This document shows, piece after piece, positions 1 to 6,854 of a stretch of 21,818 bases of DNA. The translations under genes and the position numbers were made by a program. Below the pieces are notes generated by a model. It was not told the DNA's origin. It was given only the letters and a program-made list of their open reading frames with translations, and did no database searches. Each line of letters begins with the position of its first letter. Position 1 is the first letter of the stretch. Origin of the DNA: Bacteroidaceae bacterium (lineage in GTDB: Bacteria; Bacteroidota; Bacteroidia; Bacteroidales; Bacteroidaceae); NCBI GenBank assembly GCA_900768625.1, contig CAAGDO010000159.1, positions 1 through 21,818 on the forward strand, read 5' to 3'.

Positions 1-37
1 AATGTTCATTAATGGCTACGCCCTCAAAACGAGATAG

Positions 38-232
38 TGAAGTCGTCTAAACTTTTCTGACGAAGGTTTGATTTAGAGTTTTATCTCTTCTAAATTCAAT
101 CTTCACCTTTCTTTTTGGCCGTTTTTTGCCCTTTCATCGGTCGTGTAGCTCGCTACACTCCCTCTTCAACGCCCAAAAACGCCTCAAAAATAAAGGTAAA
201 TCTTGAATTTCATAAAAGTTCAGACGACTTCA
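38..232 (+). repeat. MITE-like imperfect palindrome, copy 1
   Basis: A 195-bp element without coding capacity. Its ends are inverted: TGAAGTCGTCTAAACTTTT at 38 and, read from the other strand, TGAAGTCGTCTGAACTTTT ending at 232. Further in, the arms keep pairing (AAATTCAA and CACCTTT/ACCTTT plus T-rich blocks), and the apex is TGTAGCTCGCTACA, a 5-bp stem with a 4-base loop. The left arm holds about 33 extra bases between CTTTT and AAATTCAA, so the element has a direction. A second copy lies at 21625-21818. No clear target-site duplication is visible. Non-autonomous mobile element is my inference; a structured intergenic repeat fixed by function is the alternative. Confidence 0.8.
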
Positions 233-272
233 GTGTAAATGCCCAATCAAGTTTCAAATTCCGTTCAGTTGA

Positions 273-299
273 TTCTCATACCATTTCTTTTTGACTATA
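273..299 (+). repeat. 27-bp motif, copy A (beside rbr terminator)
   Basis: The motif is TTCTCA, six variable bases, then TTCTTTTTGACTATA. It ends five bases before the terminator stem at 304. Two further copies, with TTCTGTTTGACTATA, lie at 1105-1131 (minus) and 1171-1197 (plus). The remaining 1-446 stretch contains only the edge repeat, this motif and the rubrerythrin terminator; bases 1-37 show nothing recognisable. Confidence 0.6.
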
Positions 300-303
300 A
301 AAC

Positions 304-373
304 AGCCGCAGAATCAGCCGTCCAACAGCCCACATCGCGAAATGCGGACAAATGAACAACTGATTCTGCGGCT
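304..373 (-). terminator. Terminator of the rubrerythrin gene
   Basis: A perfect 14-bp stem (AGCCGCAGAATCAG, 304-317, with 360-373) encloses a 42-base loop that can fold further. On the minus strand it is followed by GTTTTAT. It lies 74 bases past the rubrerythrin stop. The loop is long for an intrinsic terminator, but position and T-run fit. Confidence 0.7.
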
Positions 374-446
374 ATCATCCGGACTCATGAGCTACTTTTG
401 AAGTCTGCTTTCGGTCCATATTTCCACTTTTCCAAAGCAAGAAAAA

Positions 447-989
447 TCAATAGTTTTCCGCACGAAGTTCAAAATAACTCTGCGGATGATTGCAAACGGG
501 GCAAACCTCAGGGGCTTTCTTGCCAATCACAATGTGACCGCAATTGGAACACTGCCACACACGATCGCCCTCACGGGAAAAGACAAGGCCTTCCTCAATG
601 TTGCGAAGCAAACGGCGATAGCGCTCCTCATGGGCCTTTTCGATGGCTCCCACCATTTCAAACTTGGCAGCGATTTCTTCAAATCCCTCTTCTCGAGCTT
701 CCTTGGCGAATGTGGCATACATGTCTGTCCATTCATAGTTTTCACCCGCTGCGGCATCTGCCAGATTCTCTTCAGTGGAAGGCACGGCTCCGCCATGCAG
801 ATACTTGAACCAAAGTTTGGCGTGTTCCTTCTCGTTGCGTGAGGTTTCCTCGAAGATGTGGGCCATCTGCTCGTAGCCGTCTTTCTTGGCTTTCGATGCA
901 AAATACTGGTATTTCGTGTGAGCCTGTGATTCGCCAGCAAAGGCTGCAGCCAGATTCTGTTCGGTCTTGGTTCCTTTTAGTTCCTTCAT
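447..989 (-). CDS. rbr: Rubrerythrin
   Basis: A 180-residue cytoplasmic non-haem diiron peroxidase, reducing hydrogen peroxide to water with electrons from its own rubredoxin domain. The ferritin-like four-helix domain (about 1-135) shows the iron ligands in the usual pattern: E20 in the first helix, E53 and H56 (NEKEH), E97/E100 in the third helix and E117/H120 (IEKAH). The C-terminal rubredoxin-type domain has C147-x2-C150 and C163-x2-C166. Length and domain order match classical rubrerythrins. The start MKELKG is the first methionine after the upstream terminator and places E20 where the family has it. No good promoter is visible directly upstream, so read-through from the reverse rubrerythrin and perR genes is possible. 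It is the last gene of a peroxide-defence cluster on the minus strand. Confidence 0.95.
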   Translation of the reverse strand: MKELKGTKTEQNLAAAFAGESQAHTKYQYFASKAKKDGYEQMAHIFEETSRNEKEHAKLWFKYLHGGAVPSTEENLADAAAGENYEWTDMYATFAKEAREEGFEEIAAKFEMVGAIEKAHEERYRRLLRNIEEGLVFSREGDRVWQCSNCGHIVIGKKAPEVCPVCNHPQSYFELRAENY

Positions 990-1026
990 AACGACTATAT
1001 ATTTAAATGGATTGAGGATAAGAAAA

Positions 1027-1099
1027 CAACAAGCGACCCCCAGCTGGGTCTAAAGCAAAGGGTTATTCTGCATGACCGGATCCAATGGGTCGCTTGTTG
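1027..1099 (-). terminator. Terminator between the two rubrerythrin genes
   Basis: A perfect 13-bp stem (CAACAAGCGACCC at 1027-1039 with 1087-1099) and a 47-base loop containing a minor GGTC/GACC helix. On the minus strand TTTTCTT follows. It lies downstream of the reverse-type rubrerythrin and 38 bases upstream of the rubrerythrin start, so it may be a partial terminator that sets the ratio of the two proteins. Confidence 0.6.
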
Positions 1100-1104
1100 G
1101 TATT

Positions 1105-1197
1105 TATAGTCAAACAGAAGTGGTTTGAGAAAATTTCAAGTCCTCATATCCGATGGATAAAGGGTGTGTATTCTCATTCTATTTCTGTTTGACTATA
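1105..1197. repeat. 93-bp element with 27-bp inverted ends
   Basis: Copy C of the 27-bp motif (1105-1131, minus) and copy B (1171-1197, plus) face each other. TATAGTCAAACAGAA at 1105 is the exact complement of TTCTGTTTGACTATA ending at 1197, and TGAGAA/TTCTCA pair further in; 39 unpaired bases lie between. It occupies most of the gap between the two rubrerythrin genes. It may be a very small mobile element or part of a compound terminator structure. Confidence 0.55.
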
Positions 1198-1245
1198 TTC
1201 AGCACATGCGGATGGCATGCACCGAACTTTTATTCGGAGCAAGGC

Positions 1246-1797
1246 TTATTTTTTGAAAAAGCGATTGAACAAGCCTTCGAAACCACGTCCGTGGCGTGCT
1301 TCGTCGCGAGCCATTTCGTGAACAGTGTCGTGGATGGCATCGAGGCCGAGTTCCTTCGCACGCTTGGCAATGCGGGTCTTGTCGGCGCATGCACCTGACT
1401 CAGCTTCCATTCGCTTCTGCAAGTTGGTCTTGGTGTCCCATACGACATCACCAAGGAGTTCAGCAAACTTCGAAGCATGCTCTGCCTCTTCCCAAGCGTA
1501 GCGCTTGAAAGCTTCTGCAACTTCGGGATAGCCCTCGCGGTCAGCCTGACGGCTCATGGCAAGGTACATACCAACCTCGGTGCATTCACCGGCGAAGTGT
1601 GCATTGAGGTCCTTGATCATCTCTTCGTCACAACCCTTGGCTACGCCTACTTCGTGTTCTGCCACGAATTCGAGAGCGCTGTCTTCCTTCAGTTCCTTGA
1701 ACTTAGAGGCGGGAACGCCACACATGGGGCACTTTTCGGGTGCGTGTTCGCCTTCGTATACATAGCCACAAACGGTGCAAATGAATTTCTTCTTCAT
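1246..1797 (-). CDS. Reverse-type rubrerythrin (rubredoxin domain first)
   Basis: A 183-residue protein with the rubrerythrin domains in swapped order. An N-terminal rubredoxin-like knot (C7-x2-C10, C23-x2-C26) is followed by a ferritin-like diiron domain with E71, E104/H107 (WEEAEH), a glutamate near 131 and E166/H169 (RDEARH). Reverse rubrerythrins of clostridia are NADH-linked peroxidases working with rubredoxin and its reductase; the same role here is inference from the family. The start MKKKFICTVCG places the first cysteine pair at the usual distance. It lies 130 bp downstream of the perR-like gene and upstream of classical rubrerythrin, all on one strand. No promoter with both boxes is visible in the gap above it, so transcription from the perR promoter is the simplest reading. 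Confidence 0.93.
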   Translation of the reverse strand: MKKKFICTVCGYVYEGEHAPEKCPMCGVPASKFKELKEDSALEFVAEHEVGVAKGCDEEMIKDLNAHFAGECTEVGMYLAMSRQADREGYPEVAEAFKRYAWEEAEHASKFAELLGDVVWDTKTNLQKRMEAESGACADKTRIAKRAKELGLDAIHDTVHEMARDEARHGRGFEGLFNRFFKK

Positions 1798-1862
1798 AAT
1801 GAGTGAGTTTTTTAGAATTTGATTGTTGTTGAATTGTTCTTGTCAGGCCTTTGTCCGCCGCT

Positions 1863-1884
1863 CGGTTCCCGCGCAATGGAACCG
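1863..1884 (-). terminator. Weak hairpin after the perR-like gene
   Basis: CGGTTCC (1863-1869) pairs with GGAACCG (1878-1884) around an 8-base loop, but no T-run follows on the minus strand. It could slow or tune read-through into the reverse rubrerythrin gene. It is too weak to call a full terminator. Confidence 0.25.
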
Positions 1885-1927
1885 ACAGCGATGGGGGAAG
1901 CCTGGAGAGTGAGTTCTTGTTCTTTTG

Positions 1928-2344
1928 TCAGTCAGCCTCGCAATGACAGCAGCATCCGCGGAGGTAGAGATCTGCCTGCTCGAGGCGGAATCCTTCGGGA
2001 AGAAGTGCATGTCGTTCAAGACGTTGGTTTCGTAAAGGCACATCATATACCTTACCGCAGCGGGTACACAGAAAATGCGCATGGGGCGAAGTGTCGGCAT
2101 CGAAGCACACCTTCTTGTCGTCAATGGTGAGTTGGAGTGCCGCTCCTTTCTCCACAAGCAGACGCAACGTGTTATAGACTGTTGTCTTCGACAAGGTTGG
2201 CATTCCCGGATGAAGCGAATTATAGATGTCTTCAACCGTGGGGTGCGTGCGGTGCTGTATCAGATACTCCATCACAGCCAAACGCTGAACAGAGGGCTTC
2301 ACGTTATGGTCCGTCAGGTATTTGAGAGTTGCTTGCGAATCCAT
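1928..2344 (-). CDS. perR: Fur-family peroxide regulator, PerR-like
   Basis: A 138-residue Fur-superfamily repressor. An N-terminal winged helix has the recognition segment LSKTTVYNTLRLL (about 51-63). The C-terminal dimer and metal domain has C93-x2-C96 (structural zinc), a C-terminal C-x2-C in CCCHC (131-135), and the PerR-style ligand set H34 (THPTVEDIY), D82/D84, H88/H90 and D101. In Bacillus PerR the histidine of the HPT motif is oxidised by peroxide when iron is bound; the motif is kept here. An in-frame ATG further upstream (2461) would add 39 residues that run through the promoter and operator, so I start at MDSQATLKYL. The two rubrerythrin genes downstream and the operator at 2357-2373 support PerR over Fur or Zur. 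Confidence 0.88.
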   Translation of the reverse strand: MDSQATLKYLTDHNVKPSVQRLAVMEYLIQHRTHPTVEDIYNSLHPGMPTLSKTTVYNTLRLLVEKGAALQLTIDDKKVCFDADTSPHAHFLCTRCGKVYDVPLRNQRLERHALLPEGFRLEQADLYLRGCCCHCEAD

Positions 2345-2356
2345 ATTCGTTGTTAG

Positions 2357-2373
2357 TTTGTAATTATTACAAA
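2357..2373. promoter_or_regulatory. PerR box upstream of perR
   Basis: TTTGTAATTATTACAAA is a perfect 8-1-8 palindrome. Its inner 15 bases differ from the Bacillus PerR-box consensus TTATAATNATTATAA at only two symmetric positions. It ends 13 bases before the perR start codon and lies just downstream of the predicted transcription start, so a bound repressor would block perR and anything read through from it. Autoregulation is inferred. Confidence 0.75.
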
Positions 2374-2386
2374 TCTGAGTTCGATG

Positions 2387-2418
2387 CAAAAGTAGGGAGT
2401 TTCTTTTGTATAACCAAA
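2387..2418 (-). promoter_or_regulatory. Bacteroidetes promoter of perR
   Basis: On the minus strand, TTTG (2415-2418), 20 bases, then TACTTTTG (2387-2394) match the -33/-7 pattern of the Bacteroidetes primary sigma factor. The expected start near 2380 leaves a leader of about 36 bases that contains the PerR box. Confidence 0.7.
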
Positions 2419-2557
2419 GATTTGGGTAACTTTTTTTCCAGAAAGGGTCATTTTTTTTCAAAAAGCTGCTGAAGGGCAGTTTTTCCGCTTCAAAAGCGCC
2501 GTCATTTCACGTCATAAAGTGCTGCGGAAGTTGTTCGGGAATGATATAAAAAAACAA

Positions 2558-2633
2558 GTGTCGCGCGATAAATCCTTTTCGAAGACTGCCCACCATAAGG
2601 CAATCTTGACAAAAAAGATTTATCGCGCGACAC
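2558..2633 (-). terminator. Strong two-tier terminator of the lipoprotein gene
   Basis: A perfect 17-bp stem (GTGTCGCGCGATAAATC at 2558-2574 with 2617-2633) surrounds a 42-base loop. The loop has a second helix, AAGACTGCC with GGCAATCTT, one mismatch. On the minus strand seven T follow a few bases on. It ends the run of genes that begins with DUF4491. Bases 2634-2737 and 2462-2557 show nothing else. Confidence 0.8.
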
Positions 2634-2737
2634 ATCAAACTATAGCTTGGCCATAGCAGAAAAACGATCAGCCAGCATTCTTTGGGGACTTCAAGAAACC
2701 CTATCTGCGGCTTCCAGTTCAAAAGGACAGTCCATTC

Positions 2738-3430
2738 TTACTGGCCCAAAGCCTTCTTCAGACCGTTGCTGATGGCTTCATTGGCCTTGTCGGCACCCTT
2801 CTGCACCGCTTCACTGGCCTTTTCGTTGGCCTTTTTCACTGCAGCATCATGCGCGGCCTTGGCATCAGCCTTAGCTTTGTCCACAGCCTGCTTGCCTGCT
2901 GCCTTGGCATCACTCACAGCTTGCTTTCCGGCAGATTCCATAGTCTCCTTGACAGTCTGACCGTCGCTCTTTGCAGCATCAATTCCCGCTTCTGCTGCAT
3001 CCTTGACGGACTGAGGCAGATAGACCGCGGCATTCACCACGTCCATCACCTTCACACTCTGCGGATCAATACTACGGAGTTTGTCGGCATTCTCCTCAAG
3101 GTAATTCTTCACTTTCGAAGCATAAGTCTTGACCACTTCCGCATTGCCCGAACGCTGCAGATTCTCAACAGCAGCACCGATTTGGCTAGTGAGTTCTTTC
3201 AACTTTGCCACATCCGGATGCTTTTCCTTGAGGAGTGCATCAAGCTGGGCCATATAAGTATCGGCAAGTTTTTCTGCACCAGCAACATCCTCAATAGCGG
3301 CATCGCCTACGGGTTCGTCCACGGCTACACTATCTGCAGTCGCTCCATTCTGGTCAGATGTCTTGTTTCCTCCGCAGGAAGCGAAGGCGAAAGCTGCAAA
3401 AAGTGCCGCAACATAAACTATCTTCTTCAT
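2738..3430 (-). CDS. Ala/Lys-rich lipoprotein of unknown function
   Basis: A 230-residue predicted lipoprotein. The first residues (MKKIVYVAALFAAFAFASC) are a type II signal peptide with lipobox FASC and lipid-anchor cysteine C19. A short polar, acidic linker follows, then a helical middle region. The last 80 or so residues are made of A-K-x-A-x-D/E repeats that should form a long amphipathic or coiled-coil helix, as in LEA-like and apolipoprotein-like stress proteins. I do not recognise a named family. An ATG 30 bases upstream exists, but starting at 3430 gives a clean signal peptide. The gene starts 45 bases after sufE and is followed by a strong terminator, so it is probably the last gene of that transcript. 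Location is inferred to be the periplasmic face of the inner or outer membrane. Confidence 0.75.
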   Translation of the reverse strand: MKKIVYVAALFAAFAFASCGGNKTSDQNGATADSVAVDEPVGDAAIEDVAGAEKLADTYMAQLDALLKEKHPDVAKLKELTSQIGAAVENLQRSGNAEVVKTYASKVKNYLEENADKLRSIDPQSVKVMDVVNAAVYLPQSVKDAAEAGIDAAKSDGQTVKETMESAGKQAVSDAKAAGKQAVDKAKADAKAAHDAAVKKANEKASEAVQKGADKANEAISNGLKKALGQ

Positions 3431-3475
3431 AATCAAACAGATTTGATTGACGAATAGCAATATCTATTGACTAAG

Positions 3476-3901
3476 TCAAGCTCCAAGTTTGGTCTTATAT
3501 GCCAAGGCGTACATACGTACTTGCTTGATCATGGCCAACAAACCGTTGGAACGGGTGGGAGAGAGATGTTCGGTCAGTCCGATACGGTCAATAAAGTAGA
3601 GATCGGCATCGAGAATTTCCTGCGGCGTGTGGTGCGTTACTACGCGGATGAGCAACGTGACAATACCTTTCACGATAAGCGCATCGCTCTCGGCGCGGAA
3701 GTCGAGCAATCCGTCGTGCTCGTCACAAACAAGCCATACGCGGCTTTGGCATCCGTCGATCAGGTTCTGTTCCGTTTTTTCGGAAGCGGGCAGGGGCTGC
3801 TGTTCCTCACCGAGGTCGATGAGAAGTTGGTAGCGGTCCATCCAGTCGTCCACTTCGCAGAATTCTTCTATAATTTCGTCTTGGGTTTCGTTGATGGTCA
3901 T
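3476..3901 (-). CDS. sufE: SufE-like cysteine desulfurase sulfur acceptor
   Basis: A 141-residue cytoplasmic protein of the SufE family. These proteins take the persulfide sulfur from the cysteine desulfurase SufS and hand it to the SufBCD scaffold for Fe-S cluster assembly. The acceptor cysteine is C51 in the family motif NLIDGCQSRVW. The N-terminal IIEEFCEVDDWMDRYQLLIDLG helix and the C-terminal SPTRSNGLLAMIKQVRMYA segment are also typical. Length is normal. No other suf gene is in the window; the neighbours are the glutaminyl cyclase (92 bp upstream) and a lipoprotein (45 bp downstream). CsdE is the close paralogue and cannot be excluded without the partner desulfurase. Confidence 0.92.
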   Translation of the reverse strand: MTINETQDEIIEEFCEVDDWMDRYQLLIDLGEEQQPLPASEKTEQNLIDGCQSRVWLVCDEHDGLLDFRAESDALIVKGIVTLLIRVVTHHTPQEILDADLYFIDRIGLTEHLSPTRSNGLLAMIKQVRMYALAYKTKLGA

Positions 3902-3970
3902 TGCTGTTGAATTTCATTGATTGACATCGGCGCGGGGTTCATGCACCGGAATTGCGTCAGGGTATCACTT

Positions 3971-3990
3971 CATGTGAAACCTGTCACATG
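3971..3990. promoter_or_regulatory. Short dyad between the cyclotransferase and sufE genes
   Basis: CATGTGA (3971-3977) and TCACATG (3984-3990) are exact inverted repeats six bases apart, just past the cyclotransferase stop and 70 bases before sufE. There is no T-run, so an operator or RNA hairpin is as likely as a terminator. Confidence 0.3.
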
Positions 3991-3993
3991 GGT

Positions 3994-4995
3994 TCATTTC
4001 TCTTCTGAAATCATCTGCAGGAGCGTTTGTCCCACTCCTCGCAGCGTTTCGCGTGAAATATTTTCAGGCGTGTCAGAAACAGTGTGCCATGTGGCACCGA
4101 AAGTGTGCTCTCCTTCCACGAAGGGAATGATGTCGACCGTCGGAATGCCGGCCACCTCATTCATCGGCACATGGTCGTCCTGCGCATAGCCTCCCTCCTG
4201 CTGCAGGAAGAGATTGCCGGCACCTGCACGTTGGGCTGCATCCCAAAGGCGCAAGGTCACATCGCGGGCATAACGGAGAGAAACGCCTTCGTAGCAGTAT
4301 CGTGCATCGGTACCGCCCACCATGTCAAGCAAGATGCCGTAGCGTGCAGTATATCCTTCAACATGCGGATGACTACTCCAATACTGTGAACCAAGGCACC
4401 AATCTGAACCGTCCTGAGGCGCCTTTGCCTCTTCCCAATAAGGTGCTCCGCCATCCTCCGAGTCAAAGCAGATGAAATCGATGCCCACCGTGGGTTTGAG
4501 CTGGTCGAGCAAGCGAGCCACTTCAATCATTACGGCCACACCACTCGCACCGTCGTTGGCAGCCATCACGGGAGTGCGATGCTTGGCCGTATCGGGGTCG
4601 GCATCGGCCCAAGGACGACTGTCCCAATGCGAACAGATGATGATGCGATCCTTGAGTTCAGGTTTATAAGAGGCAATAATGTTGGTCGAATGCCAGGTCT
4701 TACCCTCAAAGGTTTTGAGGTCGGCCTTCTGTTCGATGACGCTCAAACCAAGCGATTTGAAACGCTCCACGATATAACGACAACAGGCGGCATGGGCTTC
4801 GGTGTTGGGTACACGAGGACCGAAGTCGCACTGAGCCACTATCTCTGCATAAGCAGAATCGGCATTAAACTGCACGGTGGTTACTGCAACCGTATCCGTG
4901 TCGCCACTTTCTTGTGAGGCGGATTTCTGGTTTTTACAGCTACCCATGCCCAAGGCGGTTGCCACCATGAGCAAGGCGCAAATGATATGTTTCAT
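3994..4995 (-). CDS. Glutaminyl-peptide cyclotransferase, M28-like lipoprotein
   Basis: A 333-residue predicted lipoprotein (lipobox GMGSC, anchor C20) with an M28 peptidase-like domain from about residue 45. It matches the animal-type glutaminyl cyclases, which convert N-terminal glutamine to pyroglutamate with a single zinc. Visible hallmarks are CSHWDSRPW (121-129), zinc ligands D148 in AANDGASG, E180 in CFDSED and H304 in TWHTVSDTPENI, and the DDHVPM segment (273-278), which corresponds to the human DDHIPF region. In Bacteroidetes this enzyme acts in the periplasm on exported proteins whose signal-peptide cleavage exposes glutamine; that role is family knowledge. It begins six bases after the stop of the fused dipeptidase, so the two are co-transcribed. 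An aminopeptidase of the same fold is the alternative, but the lone-zinc ligand set favours the cyclase. Confidence 0.88.
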   Translation of the reverse strand: MKHIICALLMVATALGMGSCKNQKSASQESGDTDTVAVTTVQFNADSAYAEIVAQCDFGPRVPNTEAHAACCRYIVERFKSLGLSVIEQKADLKTFEGKTWHSTNIIASYKPELKDRIIICSHWDSRPWADADPDTAKHRTPVMAANDGASGVAVMIEVARLLDQLKPTVGIDFICFDSEDGGAPYWEEAKAPQDGSDWCLGSQYWSSHPHVEGYTARYGILLDMVGGTDARYCYEGVSLRYARDVTLRLWDAAQRAGAGNLFLQQEGGYAQDDHVPMNEVAGIPTVDIIPFVEGEHTFGATWHTVSDTPENISRETLRGVGQTLLQMISEEK

Positions 4996-5001
4996 TTTTC
5001 T

Positions 5002-6780
5002 TTATTTATTGTCAAGTTGTCCGGTTGCCTGCACAGTGCGCATCACGCGGAGAAAATTTTCTCCCCAAACGAGGCGCAAATCGTCAGTCGTAAGTCCTTC
5101 GGCCATCAGGCGCCGGGTGAAATTGATCAGTTCGGAAGCACAAGCGCATCCACGGATACCGCCGTCACCGTCGAAATCCGTTCCGATGCCCACATGATGA
5201 ATACCTGCCACATCAATCATATGCATGAGATGACGTACGGCATCATCGATAGTGGCCTCCCCGTCGTTTTCCAAACGTAGGAAACCATGATAAAGCGTCA
5301 CCTGAGCCACACCTCCAGCTTTGGCCAAGGCACGCAGCTGGTCGTCGGAGAGATTTCGAGGATGATTGCAAAGCGCCCGACTTGAAGCGTGGGAGCAGAC
5401 GATGGGGGTGGACGAAGCGGCCAAAGCATCATAGAATGAGGATTCGGCGGCATGGCTCAAATCAACCATCACTCCACAACGATTCATCTCGCCCACCACT
5501 TGACGACCGAAATCGCTCAGTCCTCCATGACTCTCTGTCGAACGACGGGCAGAATCACAGATTTCATTGTCACCGTTATGGCAAAGCGTGATGTAAGTCA
5601 CTCCCATTCGGCCGTAGCGCTCCACATTGGCCAAATCTGTGCCTAAAGCATATCCATTTTCAATGCCCAGCATCACGGAACGCAGACCGAGCGCTTTGTT
5701 ACGATAAAGTTCGTCGGGCGTACGGGCCAAAGATACCCCTTGGGCTGTGGTGACCCGTTCACGGATTTCATTGAGCAAACCGTCAGCCATACGGGTAGCC
5801 TCAGCATGACCTTCCGGGGTTCGTTCCCCTTGAGGAATATAGGCCACCATGATGGAAGCGTCGAGACAACCTTCCGTCATCTTGTGGAAATCAACGAGCA
5901 ACTGTTCATCGCGACGCGTCAGTTGCACGCCTTTGCCAAAAAACATGGGTGTGTCACAATGCGAATCAAGCGTCAGCACCCGACGATGCACCTCTCTGGC
6001 CCGGCGGAACGAATCCGCTTCACCCACAAAATGGCGGAAAAGCGGCATCATACATTCATCAGCCTCAGCCAGGAAACACTCAGGATGCCACTGCACACCG
6101 ATGATGCTCTTCATGTCCGTGCTTTCAATAGCCTCGACCACTCCATCGGCAGAACGGGCCGTCACACGGAAATGCGGGCCAGGGTTGCCCACGGCCTGAT
6201 GATGGAAGGAATTGACCGCAAACCGACTGCCGAGCAAACGTTCCACAGTGCTGCCTTCTTCGGCATCCACCCAATGTGTGGCCACTCCGCGCGGAGCGTC
6301 CTGCGAATGCTTGATAAGGTCGGCATCTGGCAAACATGTGGCTAAATCCTGCAGAACGGTTCCGCCCAAAGCGGCAGCAAGCATCTGTATGCCCCGACAG
6401 ATGCCCAACATGGGAATCTGACGGTCGAAGGCCAAACGAATCAAGCCCAGTTCGAAACGGTCACGATGTGAATTGATACCATGAAGAGCGGGCACAGGAT
6501 CCTCACCTGTGAAGAGCGGATTGAGATCGGCTCCGCCCGAAAGCAAGAGTCCGTCGATGCGCTCAAGCAAGGCCACCGTGTTGCCGTCAGTCAAGCTGCG
6601 CGGAGGGATGACAACGGGAATACCTCCCGCAGCCTCCACCGAACGAAAATAGCCGGGCAGGAGTTTCAGCTGTCCGTCATCGAAATTTCCGGTGATGCCG
6701 ATGATTGGCCGCGCCTCGAAATTGGGAAATGTGGAGGTGAGGCGGTCATAGTCGGCCGTTTTTGAGAAAGTTGACATCAT
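5002..6780 (-). CDS. Fused class-I glutamine-amidotransferase-like hydrolase and M19 dipeptidase
   Basis: A protein of 592 residues with two complete enzymes. Residues about 20-250 are a peptidase C26/PuuD-like gamma-glutamyl hydrolase domain with nucleophile C128 in MLGICRGIQ and the H232/E234 pair in GVQWHPE. Residues about 265-590 are a renal-dipeptidase (M19) domain with all metal ligands visible: H274 and D276 (DSHCDT), bridging E374 (GIENG), H443 (DLSHA), H464 (CSHASSRALCNHPRNLS) and D535 (GIGTDFDG). There is no signal peptide, so it should act in the cytoplasm. ATG codons at 6780 and 6777 are both possible; a longer frame reaches 6885 but runs into the DUF4491 gene. The PuuD part would remove gamma-glutamyl groups and the M19 part would split dipeptides. 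Serial breakdown of gamma-glutamyl peptides is my inference. Confidence 0.88.
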   Translation of the reverse strand: MMSTFSKTADYDRLTSTFPNFEARPIIGITGNFDDGQLKLLPGYFRSVEAAGGIPVVIPPRSLTDGNTVALLERIDGLLLSGGADLNPLFTGEDPVPALHGINSHRDRFELGLIRLAFDRQIPMLGICRGIQMLAAALGGTVLQDLATCLPDADLIKHSQDAPRGVATHWVDAEEGSTVERLLGSRFAVNSFHHQAVGNPGPHFRVTARSADGVVEAIESTDMKSIIGVQWHPECFLAEADECMMPLFRHFVGEADSFRRAREVHRRVLTLDSHCDTPMFFGKGVQLTRRDEQLLVDFHKMTEGCLDASIMVAYIPQGERTPEGHAEATRMADGLLNEIRERVTTAQGVSLARTPDELYRNKALGLRSVMLGIENGYALGTDLANVERYGRMGVTYITLCHNGDNEICDSARRSTESHGGLSDFGRQVVGEMNRCGVMVDLSHAAESSFYDALAASSTPIVCSHASSRALCNHPRNLSDDQLRALAKAGGVAQVTLYHGFLRLENDGEATIDDAVRHLMHMIDVAGIHHVGIGTDFDGDGGIRGCACASELINFTRRLMAEGLTTDDLRLVWGENFLRVMRTVQATGQLDNK

Positions 6781-6854
6781 GGATGTTTTTAGGGGATAAA
6801 AGGAATGACCCTTTCTTGACGTTTGATATAAAGGGAACAGGGAAGGGACCTGCA

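Noticed and set aside
304..2633. Repeated hairpins as a CRISPR array
   Set aside because: Stems differ in sequence, spacing is irregular over kilobases, and each follows a gene.
2507..2722. A 71-residue minus-strand frame with hydrophobic stretches
   Set aside because: It runs through the 17-bp-stem terminator of the lipoprotein gene and resembles no known protein.
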